64,000 bases of DNA from Rubripirellula tenax (GCF_007860125.1 NZ_SJPW01000001.1:1016104-1080103); one strand, 5' to 3'. Positions 1 through 9,562 are shown, numbered from the stretch's first letter. Translations and numbers: made by a program. Notes: generated by a model from the sequence alone, not told the origin.

Positions 1-740
1 CTGAACAAGCTCGCGGTGACGCGGTCGACGGACGCAGCGATTTGTTCAGCCTTGGCAGTTTGGTCCATTGGATGGCCACCGGTCGAACTCCCTTTGCGGC
101 CGAGTCTTCGTTCGCGGTCCTGTCTAAGATCGTTCACGACGACCACGCGCCGATCCGAAACGTTCGTCCTGAGTTGCCGCCTTGGATCGATCGCTTGGCG
201 ACACGGTTGTTGGAAAAAGATCGTGAGCGTCGACCCGAAAACGCCGGCATCGTTCTGCGATGGATCGAACAGGCGGCCGACCATGATCGCGACCCACAGC
301 GGCACCGACTGCCCAACGCATTGTCGACGGCGACGGAGCCACGCTTCCTGCGCGGGAAAGCGATGGTGGGCACAACGATGGGGATCATTGCACTGTTGCT
401 TTGCGGAGCGATCGGTGCTTGGATGATGCCTCGTCATTCGATCATGGACGGTAGCGAACCCACGGAATTCAAACCCACCGTCGTTTCCGCGGCCCCGCTA
501 GATGACTTGGATCGAGTCAACTTGATTGCCGATTTACGCGATGGCAAGCGGGTGCCACAGTGGTTGCACCGACTGGTGCCGTTGCCGGCCAGCGAAATTC
601 CTAGTGAAGCGATCGAGGTGATCGCTGCGTTGGTATCCGGCGATCGTTCCGCATCGCTGTCTCCGAGTGCAATGGATGCGGCCAACGAAATTTTAAACAA
701 AAATCCCTTCGAAGAAACCGTCGAATTGGAAGGCCGATGA
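1..740 (+). CDS. Serine/threonine protein kinase, C-terminal part (5' end outside window)
   Basis: The reading frame is open from base 3, so the gene begins upstream. The visible start reads GRSDLFSLGSLVHWMATGR, the conserved stretch of a Hanks-type kinase C-lobe that follows the activation loop. The C-lobe continues with LLEKDRERRPENA, the usual end of the catalytic domain. A hydrophobic segment near MVGTTMGIIALLLCGAIGAW is a likely single membrane span, leaving about 100 residues on the far side. The catalytic loop and ATP site are outside the window, so activity cannot be judged. The stop overlaps the next start as ATGA, so the kinase and the following lipoprotein are probably translationally coupled. 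Confidence 0.85.
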   Translation, partial: EQARGDAVDGRSDLFSLGSLVHWMATGRTPFAAESSFAVLSKIVHDDHAPIRNVRPELPPWIDRLATRLLEKDRERRPENAGIVLRWIEQAADHDRDPQRHRLPNALSTATEPRFLRGKAMVGTTMGIIALLLCGAIGAWMMPRHSIMDGSEPTEFKPTVVSAAPLDDLDRVNLIADLRDGKRVPQWLHRLVPLPASEIPSEAIEVIAALVSGDRSASLSPSAMDAANEILNKNPFEETVELEGR

Positions 741-2650
741 AAACCTTGCTCCTGTGTCTGTCAATGATGTTATTCGGTTGTGTCACAACGTCTCCTCCGG
801 TGATGTCCCAAGAGGCGTCCCTACGTTCGTGGACCGATATCACGGGGCGATTCAAAATCAACGGCCGGTTGATCGAAGTCCGTGATGGCGATGTCTTTCT
901 GCAAGACTCGGCGGGAAAGACGATCAAGATCGCGGTGTCGCGTTTGAGCGTCGACGACCAGAAGTATCTCGAAGCAGGGGACAACCCGTTTCAGATGGTC
1001 GACGATGGCGAAGCCGTTGATTCGCCGACGGATAAACGAGCGGAATCCGGTTCAAGTCTGGGCACTTGGTCGTCGATTCGGAAAACCCGTTGGGATCGGG
1101 CTCGAGACATCGTGACGCTTGCGGCAACTCGTTGGAATCCGCCCGTGATTGACGCGGACCTAAGTTACATCCCCGTCCGAGCACCGCTGACTAAGAAGGC
1201 GAGCTTTCACGAGAAGTCGCACCCGATCGTGGTCAATGTCGCGATCGGCCGCGCGGTCATCGGTTACACAACGACGTTCGCGGTTCCGAAACCGCAAACG
1301 CGTTTATCGTTGATCGATTTGAAAACCGGTCGCAGCGTCCATTCGGATACCGTCGAAGCCGACATGCGTCCGATCGCGTTGTTGGACGACGGAACATCGA
1401 TTGTCATGGCGGGCAACGCAAACGCTCGAGGAGAATTCGAAAAGAAAGACTCGATGGAAGTTTGGCAATTGGCCAACAAGCAACTCAAACGCTCTGGATC
1501 GTGGACTCCCTACCCAGATGATGATACTTCGTACAGTCGGAAAGCCGACGGTGAAATCAAATCGGGCGGCACTATCGATGCAGACTTGATATATACCGTG
1601 ACCACGAAGGGCCACGTGGCGGTCTGGCGGATCGAGACGCAGTCGCCGGTGTGGCATGGTCGACTTCATTCCCAGTTTTTCGACATCGCACTCTCGACCG
1701 ACCGGAAATTGATGGCGATCGTTGACAATGAAGTTGTGACCGTACTTGATCCGGTGACGGGCCGCTTGATGGGCCAGCAGGTGATGCCCGAGGGCAGTCG
1801 TGTGTCTTGGCCGCGGATCGCGTTCACGCCGAACGGGAAACAGGTGATCGTCAGCTCGGGAAGTCGGCTAATGCGACTGGATCTGGCCCGCGGCGATTGG
1901 ATCGGACAGGTGGATTTGGATCGCGCGATTTCACTCAATCAGGAGTTCGCGGTGCCAGCGTCCGACTTTGTGCTGACCGACAATCGGATGCTGTTCCACA
2001 TGCCCACGCAAACCGACCTTTGCCAATACTCCGGCATCGAATCGATGGCGATGGTCGGCAAGTATGCGATGGTGGTCGTGCAAGCGAGCGAAAACGGTTC
2101 GCTTTTGCCAACTGAAATGCCGACTCCGATGGCCGCCCAAATGCTTGACCGCGCGATGTCCGATCCCGAGTCGTTCGTGGTTCATCCGGGAGCGAAAGTT
2201 TCCATCGATGTGACAGAAATACAGCCCGAGTATCGTGACCAAGTAGCTATCGACCTGAAGGCGGCGGCCACTGCATCAGGCTTGGTCGTCGACGAATGGG
2301 GTACGTTGGTGTTGAAGGCAAAAATCAACGGTCCAAGACAAGACGCGATCAATTTTACGGGTCACGGATCTTACATCGTGACTCTGTATCAATCCTTCGT
2401 TGATCTGCGCTCAGGCGACGATCTGCTGATTCGTCGCAGCGACGCCAACTTGTCGCCCCACATGTATTTCGACAATCCACGTTCGCTCGAGCGGGCGATC
2501 GAACAACTGGGCAAACAACCGAATTTGAATATTTTTTCGGCGATACGCTTTCCGAAATTCATGTCGCTGCCCGAACCATCGGCAACGACCCATGCAAACA
2601 CAACCGCGCTGACTCACGCTGCGTTTACCTCGCGGGGCGTATCGGAATAG
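737..2650 (+). CDS. SHD1-domain lipoprotein with probable beta-propeller
   Basis: This is a 637-residue exported protein. The N-terminus is hydrophobic and ends in a lipobox-like MLFGC at about residues 12-16, so it is probably a lipoprotein. Residues about 32-75 (SWTDITGRFKINGRL, then IAVSRLSVDDQKYL) match the SHD1/Sla1 homology domain common in planctomycetal secreted proteins. The middle has repeated short strands (for example TKGHVAVWRIETQSPVWHG and FTPNGKQVIVSSGSRLMRLD) that read like WD40/YVTN-type propeller blades. The start overlaps the kinase stop (ATGA), which suggests a shared envelope role, but no specific function is visible. Confidence 0.75.
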   Translation: MKTLLLCLSMMLFGCVTTSPPVMSQEASLRSWTDITGRFKINGRLIEVRDGDVFLQDSAGKTIKIAVSRLSVDDQKYLEAGDNPFQMVDDGEAVDSPTDKRAESGSSLGTWSSIRKTRWDRARDIVTLAATRWNPPVIDADLSYIPVRAPLTKKASFHEKSHPIVVNVAIGRAVIGYTTTFAVPKPQTRLSLIDLKTGRSVHSDTVEADMRPIALLDDGTSIVMAGNANARGEFEKKDSMEVWQLANKQLKRSGSWTPYPDDDTSYSRKADGEIKSGGTIDADLIYTVTTKGHVAVWRIETQSPVWHGRLHSQFFDIALSTDRKLMAIVDNEVVTVLDPVTGRLMGQQVMPEGSRVSWPRIAFTPNGKQVIVSSGSRLMRLDLARGDWIGQVDLDRAISLNQEFAVPASDFVLTDNRMLFHMPTQTDLCQYSGIESMAMVGKYAMVVVQASENGSLLPTEMPTPMAAQMLDRAMSDPESFVVHPGAKVSIDVTEIQPEYRDQVAIDLKAAATASGLVVDEWGTLVLKAKINGPRQDAINFTGHGSYIVTLYQSFVDLRSGDDLLIRRSDANLSPHMYFDNPRSLERAIEQLGKQPNLNIFSAIRFPKFMSLPEPSATTHANTTALTHAAFTSRGVSE

Positions 2651-2689
2651 ATAGAACGAACGACCCGGGTTGAATCACGCGGGGCTCGA

Positions 2690-3928
2690 CTACGACCCTT
2701 CGACTTTGTCCGCCTTGACCAGCAGTTGATCGATTTTTTCTCGGGTCTTGGCTCGCGCTTCTGGGTCGTTGCCGGGGTATGCGATGTCGCCCATGATAAA
2801 GCCGTACGTCGGGTGCGTTTGCAGATCACCGAATCCAAGTTCGGTCAAGTCGGCGTCGTAAAGAATCGCGATCGTTGCCATGGCGACGTCACGAAGTTCG
2901 GTTCGCACCGCATCGCCGAACACTTCACCCGTTTCCGAAGCCGGGCGTGAATCTTCCAACAACGGCAGCACCAGCAACGCGTGTTCCCGTTTCCCGAACC
3001 GGGCGATCACTTGCAGCGCCGTCGACAACGTGTCGGCCTGGTTCGCTTCGGTCAACGTAGCAACGGCCAATGGCAACGCGTCGGCGACGTCCCACGTCAT
3101 CCCGGCTGTCAACGCTTCGTAGCGATTGGAAAGCGTGCTGCGAATCAGCCAACGGCCAAGCAGCGCACGGAACGAGGGTGCCAGTTGGCCGTTGCGGGCG
3201 ATTTCGCTGGCGCCCGTTTTCTGTAACACACTCAACAGCACTGTTTCGTAACCTACCGTGATTGGAACTTTGGGGTCCACCGTTGGAAGCACCATCGCGA
3301 AGGTGTCGGCACGAGTCGGAAACTTGCGTTCGATGAATGTTCGGTTCTGGACCGTTGCGATCGCCTGTTCTAGCGCGATCACCCGGTCGCGGGTGGAGCC
3401 GTCCATCGACGCGGTCAGCGTCGGATGCGCCTGCGTCAATTCGACGAACATTTCGCGGATCGTGCCGTTGTCGCCCAGCATCGAACGAATGACTTCCCAA
3501 CCAGCAAAGTCGACGTCGCGACCGGCCAAGAAATCGTTGATGCGAGTCTGCATGTCGCCGACGGTCAATTGACGAACGATCTGCTCGGCTCGTAAGCGGA
3601 CTTCCGCGTCTTGGGTTTCCGCAATCCGGTCGCGTAGTGGACCGACCACGTCCAGCCCCATGTCCATCAACTCGGCGGCAGCCCGTTCGCGTTTTGCAAA
3701 TTCACCGGATGCCAACTGATCGATCAAGGTGTCAAACTTGGCTTGTTGTTCTTCGTCGAACACTACCACGGGTGCGACGTCGGCATCCTCGGCGCCTTCG
3801 ACTCCGTCCGGCAACTCGACCCTGTCGATTGCTTCGTCGGCGGGCGATTGAGCGAAGCCGACATGGGGTACCAGGGCGATCAGGATCGCGGCGTATAGCC
3901 AGCGAGATGCGGTGGGGATTGGAGACAA
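2690..3928 (-). CDS. Secreted HEAT-repeat-like hypothetical protein
   Basis: This 412-residue protein is predicted to start at a TTG. An AAGGA element lies about eight bases upstream of that TTG, and the following residues form a good signal peptide (WLYAAILIALVPHVGFAQ, cleavage after about residue 27). An acidic linker leads into helical repeats of HEAT type, such as FAKRERAAAELMDMGLDVV and VRLRAEQIVRQL, in which charged helices alternate with leucine-rich ones. No catalytic motif is visible. It is convergent with the upstream lipoprotein gene. It is probably a periplasmic scaffold or conserved planctomycete hypothetical. Confidence 0.7.
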   Translation of the reverse strand: MSPIPTASRWLYAAILIALVPHVGFAQSPADEAIDRVELPDGVEGAEDADVAPVVVFDEEQQAKFDTLIDQLASGEFAKRERAAAELMDMGLDVVGPLRDRIAETQDAEVRLRAEQIVRQLTVGDMQTRINDFLAGRDVDFAGWEVIRSMLGDNGTIREMFVELTQAHPTLTASMDGSTRDRVIALEQAIATVQNRTFIERKFPTRADTFAMVLPTVDPKVPITVGYETVLLSVLQKTGASEIARNGQLAPSFRALLGRWLIRSTLSNRYEALTAGMTWDVADALPLAVATLTEANQADTLSTALQVIARFGKREHALLVLPLLEDSRPASETGEVFGDAVRTELRDVAMATIAILYDADLTELGFGDLQTHPTYGFIMGDIAYPGNDPEARAKTREKIDQLLVKADKVEGS

Positions 3929-4029
3929 CTTGCGATCCTTGAACGAAGTGCGAAAACAACCTTCTGATTCTATACGCCAGGGGGGAAGCGGGGAAAGCCA
4001 AACCCCTGGGCGGGGAGCCTATCTGGCCC

Positions 4030-4075
4030 CGGCGCCCGTAGTCTCGGCGCCCGTAGTCTCGGCGCCCGTAACTCC
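4030..4075. repeat. 15-bp tandem repeat, about three units
   Basis: The unit CGGCGCCCGTAGTCT occurs at 4030-4044 and 4045-4059. A third unit from 4060 diverges after CGGCGCCCGTA. Each unit contains the small palindrome GGCGCC. The array is non-coding and too short to be a CRISPR. Confidence 0.85.
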
Positions 4076-4096
4076 GGCATGCCGCGACAGGTTACC

Positions 4097-4143
4097 GAAT
4101 TGCTTTGCAGTTCGATTCCCGCGAGCGGAGTCGCGGGGCCACG
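4097..4143 (+). repeat. Dispersed double-hairpin repeat, copy 1
   Basis: Two adjacent palindromes are visible. The first is GAATTGCTTTGCAGTTC and the second is CCCGCGAGCGGAGTCGCGGG, followed by GCCACG. The same unit recurs near 17840, 24478 and 39601 (inverted). It behaves like a REP or bacterial interspersed hairpin element. Confidence 0.8.
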
Positions 4144-4365
4144 AAGGGTTGCCTGTTCTTCATGCTCGTGGCTTGGAAAGGTTTGTCGGTGATGGGGATT
4201 GGCCACCGCGGACACAACAAAGTGTGATGCCACCCCGGTGAAATCGGTTGTCAATTCGTAATCCTGTGGCTACTCTTGAAAGACTGACGCGGGTGAAACG
4301 TTTCGCCCAAACGCGTCCCCTTGAGGGATTTGCGGCCGATTGCAGCCTTTACCTGCTAAAGAGCC

Positions 4366-5652
4366 ATGCCAACGAACATGTCTATTGATCGTGATTCTTA
4401 CCTGTCGTCCGACTCGGTTTGTGGAGACGACGCACCCCCGCCGCACCTGGTGGAACGGGCGGACGACCGGCCCACCTTTTCGGGACACGGCCTTTCCACA
4501 CAAAGTGTCCACGGCGGGGAGCAACGTCAAAAGCCGGAAGGGTCGATCACCCAGCCGATCTTTACGACGTCGACTTACACGTTCGAGTCGACCGCGGATC
4601 TGCTTCGCTTTGTCAAAGGCGAAGACATTCGCGAGGAATACGGTCGCTATGGCAGCCCCAACGAGAAGAGCGTCGAAGCCAAGTTGGCGGCGCTCGAAAA
4701 CGCCGAAGATGCCATCGTCTATTCGTCCGGCATGGCGGCCATCGTTGGTCTGTTCATGACGAAGCTGGAAAGTGGCGACGAGATCGTTTTCTTTGACCAG
4801 TGCTATCACCGCAGCCGCGAATTTTGTTCCAAGCACTTGGCCCGCTACGGCGTTGTGACGCATCAGGTTCCGACCGGCGACTTTGCCGCGATGGAAGCGG
4901 CGATCAACGACCGAACCAAGATGATCGTCAGCGAGTCGCCGACCAACCCGCACCTGACCTGCATCGACTTGGAAAAGTTCGTCGCGATCGGCAAAGCGAA
5001 CGAAGTCGAAACGTTGATCGATGCCACGTTGGCGACGCCCTACAACTTGCGACCGATCGACTTTGGCGTCGACTATGTTTGGCATTCGGCGACGAAGTAC
5101 TTGGGCGGCCACAACGATCTGCTGGCCGGTTCGATCGCCGGTCGTCGCGAATTGCTGGACCCGGTACGAAAGCTTCGCGGTGTGCTGGGCAGCGTGAACT
5201 CGGCCCATAATCTGTACTTGCTCGAACGAGGCATGAAGACGTTCGAGTTGCGGATGCAACGTCACAACGAAAACGGCCTCCGTATCGCCGAGTTCTTGGA
5301 AGCTCACCCGCGCGTCGAACGCGTTTACTATCCCGGCCTGGCTTCGCATCCGACGCACGCCATCGCGGCCGCCCAGATGCGTGGCTTCGGCGGATTGATC
5401 ACGTTCACGGTGAAGGGTGCCGATTGGGAAGCGACTGCACGCGTCGTCGACGCAGCCAAGATCGCTCGCATCGCGCCGAGTCTGGGTGGAGTCGAAACGT
5501 TGATCGAGCAACCTTTGGTGATGAGCTATTACCACTGCACACCCGAAGAACGCGTACGATTCGGGATCGACGACAACATGATTCGATTGTCGTGCGGCAT
5601 CGAGAATACCGAAGACTTGATCGCCGACTTGAAGCAAGCCCTCGACGCGTAA
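4366..5652 (+). CDS. Trans-sulfuration PLP enzyme (cystathionine gamma-synthase/lyase-like)
   Basis: A 428-residue member of the Cys/Met metabolism PLP-dependent family. The family landmarks are present: GRYGSPNEKSVEAKLAALE, SSGMAAIVGLF near residue 125, ESPTNPHL, and SATKYLGGHNDLLAG with the PLP lysine at about residue 244. The C-terminal SLGGVETLIEQPLVMSYYH also fits. Family enzymes catalyse beta- or gamma-elimination or replacement between cysteine, homocysteine and activated homoserine; the exact substrate cannot be set from motifs. The N-terminus is about 40 residues longer than usual; ATG at 4366 is used, with 4378 as an alternative. A second family member follows after 127 bases, so the two may serve opposite or successive trans-sulfuration steps. 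Confidence 0.9.
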   Translation: MPTNMSIDRDSYLSSDSVCGDDAPPPHLVERADDRPTFSGHGLSTQSVHGGEQRQKPEGSITQPIFTTSTYTFESTADLLRFVKGEDIREEYGRYGSPNEKSVEAKLAALENAEDAIVYSSGMAAIVGLFMTKLESGDEIVFFDQCYHRSREFCSKHLARYGVVTHQVPTGDFAAMEAAINDRTKMIVSESPTNPHLTCIDLEKFVAIGKANEVETLIDATLATPYNLRPIDFGVDYVWHSATKYLGGHNDLLAGSIAGRRELLDPVRKLRGVLGSVNSAHNLYLLERGMKTFELRMQRHNENGLRIAEFLEAHPRVERVYYPGLASHPTHAIAAAQMRGFGGLITFTVKGADWEATARVVDAAKIARIAPSLGGVETLIEQPLVMSYYHCTPEERVRFGIDDNMIRLSCGIENTEDLIADLKQALDA

Positions 5653-5694
5653 TCGCAACGTCACATGCCTTTGTTCAATAGGCTTGCGTTCGCC

Positions 5695-5770
5695 AGGCAT
5701 TCTGCCTGTCTGCTCCTCCTTGGCGGCTAGCTACCCGTCTCACAAATTACGATAGGCATTCAGCCTGTCT
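5695..5770. repeat. Pair of 17-bp direct repeats upstream of second PLP gene
   Basis: AGGCATTCTGCCTGTCT at 5695-5711 and AGGCATTCAGCCTGTCT at 5754-5770 differ by one base. Each is an imperfect palindrome around AGGC/GCCT. The second copy ends nine bases before the ATG at 5780. A weaker inverted relative (AGACAGGCGTTCAAC) lies near 15834, so this may be another dispersed intergenic repeat rather than an operator. Confidence 0.6.
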
Positions 5771-5779
5771 TGTCCCACC

Positions 5780-6934
5780 ATGACCGACCCAAAACACTCC
5801 TTCCGTACCCGTGCCATTCACGTCGGAAACGCAATCGATCCGGCAACCGGTGCGGTCGTTCCGCCGATCCACTTGGCCAGTACGTTTCGCCAACCTGGCG
5901 CCGGCGAATGGGGCGAGTTCGACTATTCACGCAGCGGCAATCCGACGCGAACCCATTTGCAAACCACGCTCGCGTCGTTGGACGGTGCGGCCGGCGCGCT
6001 CGCCTTCTCGACCGGCATGGCCGCGATTCATTGTGTCACGATGATGTTGTCGGCCGGCGATCATGTCGTCGCCGGTTGTGACATGTACGGCGGCGCGTAT
6101 CGGTTGTTGCGCAAAATTTGTAACCGCAGCGGCATCGAAGTCACGCTGGTCGACTTGACCGACCTGGCCGCTGTCAAAGCGGCGATGACGCCGAAGACTC
6201 GGTTGGTCTGGGGTGAAACGATCGGCAATCCGCGCATGACGATCCTGGACCTGAAATCGGTCGCCGACATCGCTCACGCAAAGGGAGCCATTTTTGGCGT
6301 CGACAATACGTTCGGGACACCGGCATTGGTGCGGCCCATCGAACATGGCGTCGACATCGTTATGCACTCGGCGACCAAGTACTTGGGCGGACACAGCGAC
6401 TGCCTGGGCGGCACGTTGGCGTCGGCGACGAAAGAACTTCACGACCAACTGTATTACATCCAAAATGCGACCGGCGCAGTCTTGGATCCTCTGAGTTGCC
6501 ATTTGGTGGCCCGTGGGTTGAAGACTCTTGATTTGCGAGTTCGTGAGCAATCGTCGACGGCATTGAAATTGGCCACTTGGTTGGAATCACATTCGCAGAT
6601 CAAAACGGTGTTGTATCCCGGTTTGGAATCGCACCCCCAACACGCGTTGGCGGCGAAGACGCTTGACGGAGGCTTTGGTGCGATGGTGACGTTCGAATTG
6701 GACGGTTCGATCGAGCGGACCGCGAAAGTTTGTGAATCAACGAAGCTGTTCCACCTTGCCGTCAGCCTGGGGGCGGTTGAATCGTTGATCGAACAACCAG
6801 CGACGATGTCGCACGCCAGCTATGATGCCGCCGATCGCGCCCGGTTCGGCATTTCCGACGGTCTGATACGATTGTCGGTCGGCTTGGAGTCCTTTGATGA
6901 CTTGCAGGACGATTTGGCAACAGCAATCGGATAG
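5780..6934 (+). CDS. Second trans-sulfuration PLP enzyme (MetB/MetC/CGL family)
   Basis: A 384-residue protein of normal family length. It contains FDYSRSGNPTRTHLQ (PLP-phosphate binding), FSTGMAAIHCV, GETIGNPRM, and HSATKYLGGHSDCLGG with the PLP lysine at about residue 200. The C-terminus has SLGAVESLIEQPATMSHASY. The YSRSGNPTR motif is the canonical form, unlike RYGSPNEKS in the upstream paralogue, so the two are probably not redundant. It is likely a cystathionine gamma-synthase, gamma-lyase or beta-lyase. The next gene begins nine bases after its stop, so all three genes may form one operon. Confidence 0.9.
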   Translation: MTDPKHSFRTRAIHVGNAIDPATGAVVPPIHLASTFRQPGAGEWGEFDYSRSGNPTRTHLQTTLASLDGAAGALAFSTGMAAIHCVTMMLSAGDHVVAGCDMYGGAYRLLRKICNRSGIEVTLVDLTDLAAVKAAMTPKTRLVWGETIGNPRMTILDLKSVADIAHAKGAIFGVDNTFGTPALVRPIEHGVDIVMHSATKYLGGHSDCLGGTLASATKELHDQLYYIQNATGAVLDPLSCHLVARGLKTLDLRVREQSSTALKLATWLESHSQIKTVLYPGLESHPQHALAAKTLDGGFGAMVTFELDGSIERTAKVCESTKLFHLAVSLGAVESLIEQPATMSHASYDAADRARFGISDGLIRLSVGLESFDDLQDDLATAIG

Positions 6935-6943
6935 GAATCGACC

Positions 6944-9391
6944 ATGACGGACGACGAACGACTGAGACGGCGATATCTTCGCCAATTGAAGGTCGGCGTT
7001 GTCGTCTTGGCACTTCTTACAATTCCCGCGATCGTGCATTCGCACGCTGCGATCCAATCACTGTTCAACCGTCCGGCCGATTGGGTTCCCGATTCGTTGA
7101 CCGAAAAGGCTGAGTTCAATGATTTTTTGGACCATTTTTCAGTCGCCGAACTGATCATGGTCGGTTGGGAAGAATCCGACTTGGGTTCACCCTCGTTGGA
7201 CGCGGCTGCGGCGGTACTGAAGCCGTTGTGCGACGAAACGTACGACGCCCAATCCGATGCCGACGTTGTCGCGGCACTGCCGAATCCGGCGCCACAGTGG
7301 ATTGCCAACGTTCGCCAAGCTTGTGGAACCGCGACGCCGCTGCACTGGGCGCACAGTGGCACCGAGACGCTCGATCAATTGATGGAAGCGACCAGCTTGA
7401 AGCGCGATTCGGCAGTGACTCGGTTGCAAGGAACCTTGGTCGGACCCGATGGCATGCAAACGGCCTTGGTCGTCTCGATTGCCGACAAGGGACTCGCCAA
7501 ACGTCGATTTCTCATCCCCGCGATCCGTGAAATGGTGGCCGGGCTGGTCGACAAAGAGCCCACCGAGATCGCCGTCGTCGGCGGCCCATTCGAAGGCGCC
7601 GCCGTTGATTCCGAAAGCATTCGTTCGATCCAACGTTTCTCTCCTCCGTCGGCCGTCGTCGCCGCCGTGCTGTGTCTGTTGTGCTTGCGCTCGATTCCGT
7701 TGACGACCGCGATCGTGGCCGTTGCCGTGATCGGCGAAGGGTTGGTGTTGGCCGCCGTTTATTACACCGGCACACCGATGAACGCGATTTTGATTGTGTT
7801 GCCGCCGCTGGTGTTTGTGTTGACGGTTTCCGCCGGCATTCACCTGAGCAATTACTACTTAGACATCGTTCATGAGTTTCCCGGCGTGTCGCGCGCCGAT
7901 GCGGCAAGGCGAGCGATGAAGGCCGGCGTGTGGCCGTGTGCGCTTGCCACGGGAACGACGGTGATCGGTCTCAGTTCGTTGATGCTGGTCCGGTTGGAAC
8001 CGGTGCGCGTCTTCGGGGGTGTGGCATCGCTTGGCGTGACGTTGACGCTGTTGCTGCTGATCTTGATCTTGCCAGGCGCGATGGTTTTGACGAAACCTCG
8101 GGAATCGAAGATCAAACAAGAAAACGAAAAACCGAACGGACTTCGCGCCTTCGCCGCCAATTGGATGCGCCGCCGATTGGCCAGACCATGGCCGATGATT
8201 ATCTTCTTTTTGATTCTAGCCGCCGGCTTGTCCATCGGTCTGGGACGATTGGAAAGCACCGTCAACGTGCCGCGCATGTTCTTGCCCGACAGTGACATCC
8301 GCCGCCAATACGATTGGGTCGAAAAGCACATCGGGCCCACCGTGACGGGCGAGTTGTTGTTGACGTTCCCTCTACTGGTCGAAGACGATGACCCGCTGGA
8401 ACGATTGGCGGTCGTTGCCAAGGCGCATTCGGCGGTGCTGGATCAAGGCGCGGTCGGCGGGGCATTGTCGGCGATGACATTTGTGCCGCCCATCTCAGGC
8501 GGCCGCAGTTTGTCGGCCACTGCCCAGCGCAGTGTCGTTCGGAAACTGATTCGCGATCCCGATTCGTCGCTGGGACGATTGGGATTCATCGCCCGCGACG
8601 GCGAACGCGAGATTTGGCGGATCAGCATTCGGATGCCTCAGTCTGAATCGTTGGACATGGGCAGCCAAATCGAGGTGATCGAATCAACGGTCGCCGACCA
8701 GATGCAAGCCTTGGCAGGAAGGGACATCGTGTTACCCGGCGACGTCACGCTGACCGGCAGTATCGTGATCGTTCAAAAGTCGCAAGAAATTTTGTTGCGA
8801 GATTTGTTCCGCAGCTTTGTGGCCGCGTTCGGTTTTATCGCGTTGGTGATGATCTTGATGCTGCGCAGCATCGTCGGCGGACTGATCGCGATGGTGCCCA
8901 ATCTGTTTCCGACGATCGCCTTGTTCGGATTGATGGGGTTGATCCGGTTGCCGTTGGACATCGGTTCAGTCATGTCGGCTAGCGTCGCATTGGGCATCGC
9001 GGTCGACGACACCGTTCACCTGCTCAGCCGATTCGGTTCGCGTCGCGCCCGTGGGCTAGGCCAGATTCGTGCGGCCTTTGGCGCGCTGTCCCAATGCGGT
9101 TGGGCGATGTTCCAAACCACACTCGTGTGCGGCACGTCGCTGATGGCGTATTGGTTCAGCGATTTCGTACCGACCAGCAACTTCGCGTTGTTGATGTTCG
9201 GCTTGCTAACGATGGCGTTGATGGGCGTCGTTTTTCTGTTGCCGGCAATGATGTCCAGCGTGCTGGGGCGTTGGCTGGCACACACGATCGGCGCTGACCC
9301 GACCGCCAGTGTGTATGCCGACGAACCGGCCGAAGATTCGCCCGCCGACGTGCGCAGGATGCAGACTCACCAAGAAAGCCGTCGGCGATGA
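6944..9391 (+). CDS. RND/MMPL-family membrane transporter
   Basis: An 815-residue inner-membrane protein with the duplicated RND architecture. A first membrane helix near residues 17-35 precedes a large extracytoplasmic domain to about residue 225. Five or so helices follow (AVVAAVLCLLCLRSI through LLLLILILPGAMV). A second membrane helix near residue 420 (WPMIIFFLILAAGLSIGLG), a second soluble loop and a second helix bundle (residues about 625-785) complete it. The motif GIAVDDTVHLLSRF near residue 685 is the proton-relay Asp region of MMPL/RND proteins. The substrate is unknown; hopanoid, lipid or drug export are all possible. It probably lies in an operon with the PLP enzymes, but a metabolic link is not evident. 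Confidence 0.85.
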   Translation: MTDDERLRRRYLRQLKVGVVVLALLTIPAIVHSHAAIQSLFNRPADWVPDSLTEKAEFNDFLDHFSVAELIMVGWEESDLGSPSLDAAAAVLKPLCDETYDAQSDADVVAALPNPAPQWIANVRQACGTATPLHWAHSGTETLDQLMEATSLKRDSAVTRLQGTLVGPDGMQTALVVSIADKGLAKRRFLIPAIREMVAGLVDKEPTEIAVVGGPFEGAAVDSESIRSIQRFSPPSAVVAAVLCLLCLRSIPLTTAIVAVAVIGEGLVLAAVYYTGTPMNAILIVLPPLVFVLTVSAGIHLSNYYLDIVHEFPGVSRADAARRAMKAGVWPCALATGTTVIGLSSLMLVRLEPVRVFGGVASLGVTLTLLLLILILPGAMVLTKPRESKIKQENEKPNGLRAFAANWMRRRLARPWPMIIFFLILAAGLSIGLGRLESTVNVPRMFLPDSDIRRQYDWVEKHIGPTVTGELLLTFPLLVEDDDPLERLAVVAKAHSAVLDQGAVGGALSAMTFVPPISGGRSLSATAQRSVVRKLIRDPDSSLGRLGFIARDGEREIWRISIRMPQSESLDMGSQIEVIESTVADQMQALAGRDIVLPGDVTLTGSIVIVQKSQEILLRDLFRSFVAAFGFIALVMILMLRSIVGGLIAMVPNLFPTIALFGLMGLIRLPLDIGSVMSASVALGIAVDDTVHLLSRFGSRRARGLGQIRAAFGALSQCGWAMFQTTLVCGTSLMAYWFSDFVPTSNFALLMFGLLTMALMGVVFLLPAMMSSVLGRWLAHTIGADPTASVYADEPAEDSPADVRRMQTHQESRRR

Positions 9392-9562
9392 AGTCGGCCT
9401 GTGGTCGTTGAGCCCCCGAGGCAGCCTGCTATCCCCCGTCACCGCGATTTTCGGACAGAAGCCGTCGCGGAAATCGCCGTTCGTTACCGGTGCCCACGTA
9501 AGCTATAGTTCAGCATCGCTGGTCACCAATCCAACATCCTTCCCGCGGCACAACTGATACCG

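Larger units (their letters stand above)
3929..4365. other. Intergenic region with tandem and dispersed repeats
   Basis: No credible gene is seen in these 437 bases. The region separates the divergently transcribed HEAT-like gene and the first PLP enzyme gene, so it should hold promoters for both, but no clear -35/-10 pair was recognised. It contains a 15-base tandem repeat and one copy of the dispersed double hairpin, both listed separately. Confidence 0.6.

Noticed and set aside
4270-5700. A 476-codon minus-strand ORF covering the first PLP enzyme
   Set aside because: It is antisense to a gene with clear family motifs and encodes no recognisable domain. Long antisense frames are expected from the codon bias of this GC-rich genome.
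6944-9391. RND protein as a hopanoid exporter (HpnN)
   Set aside because: No hopanoid biosynthesis genes are nearby and motifs only support the general MMPL/RND family.
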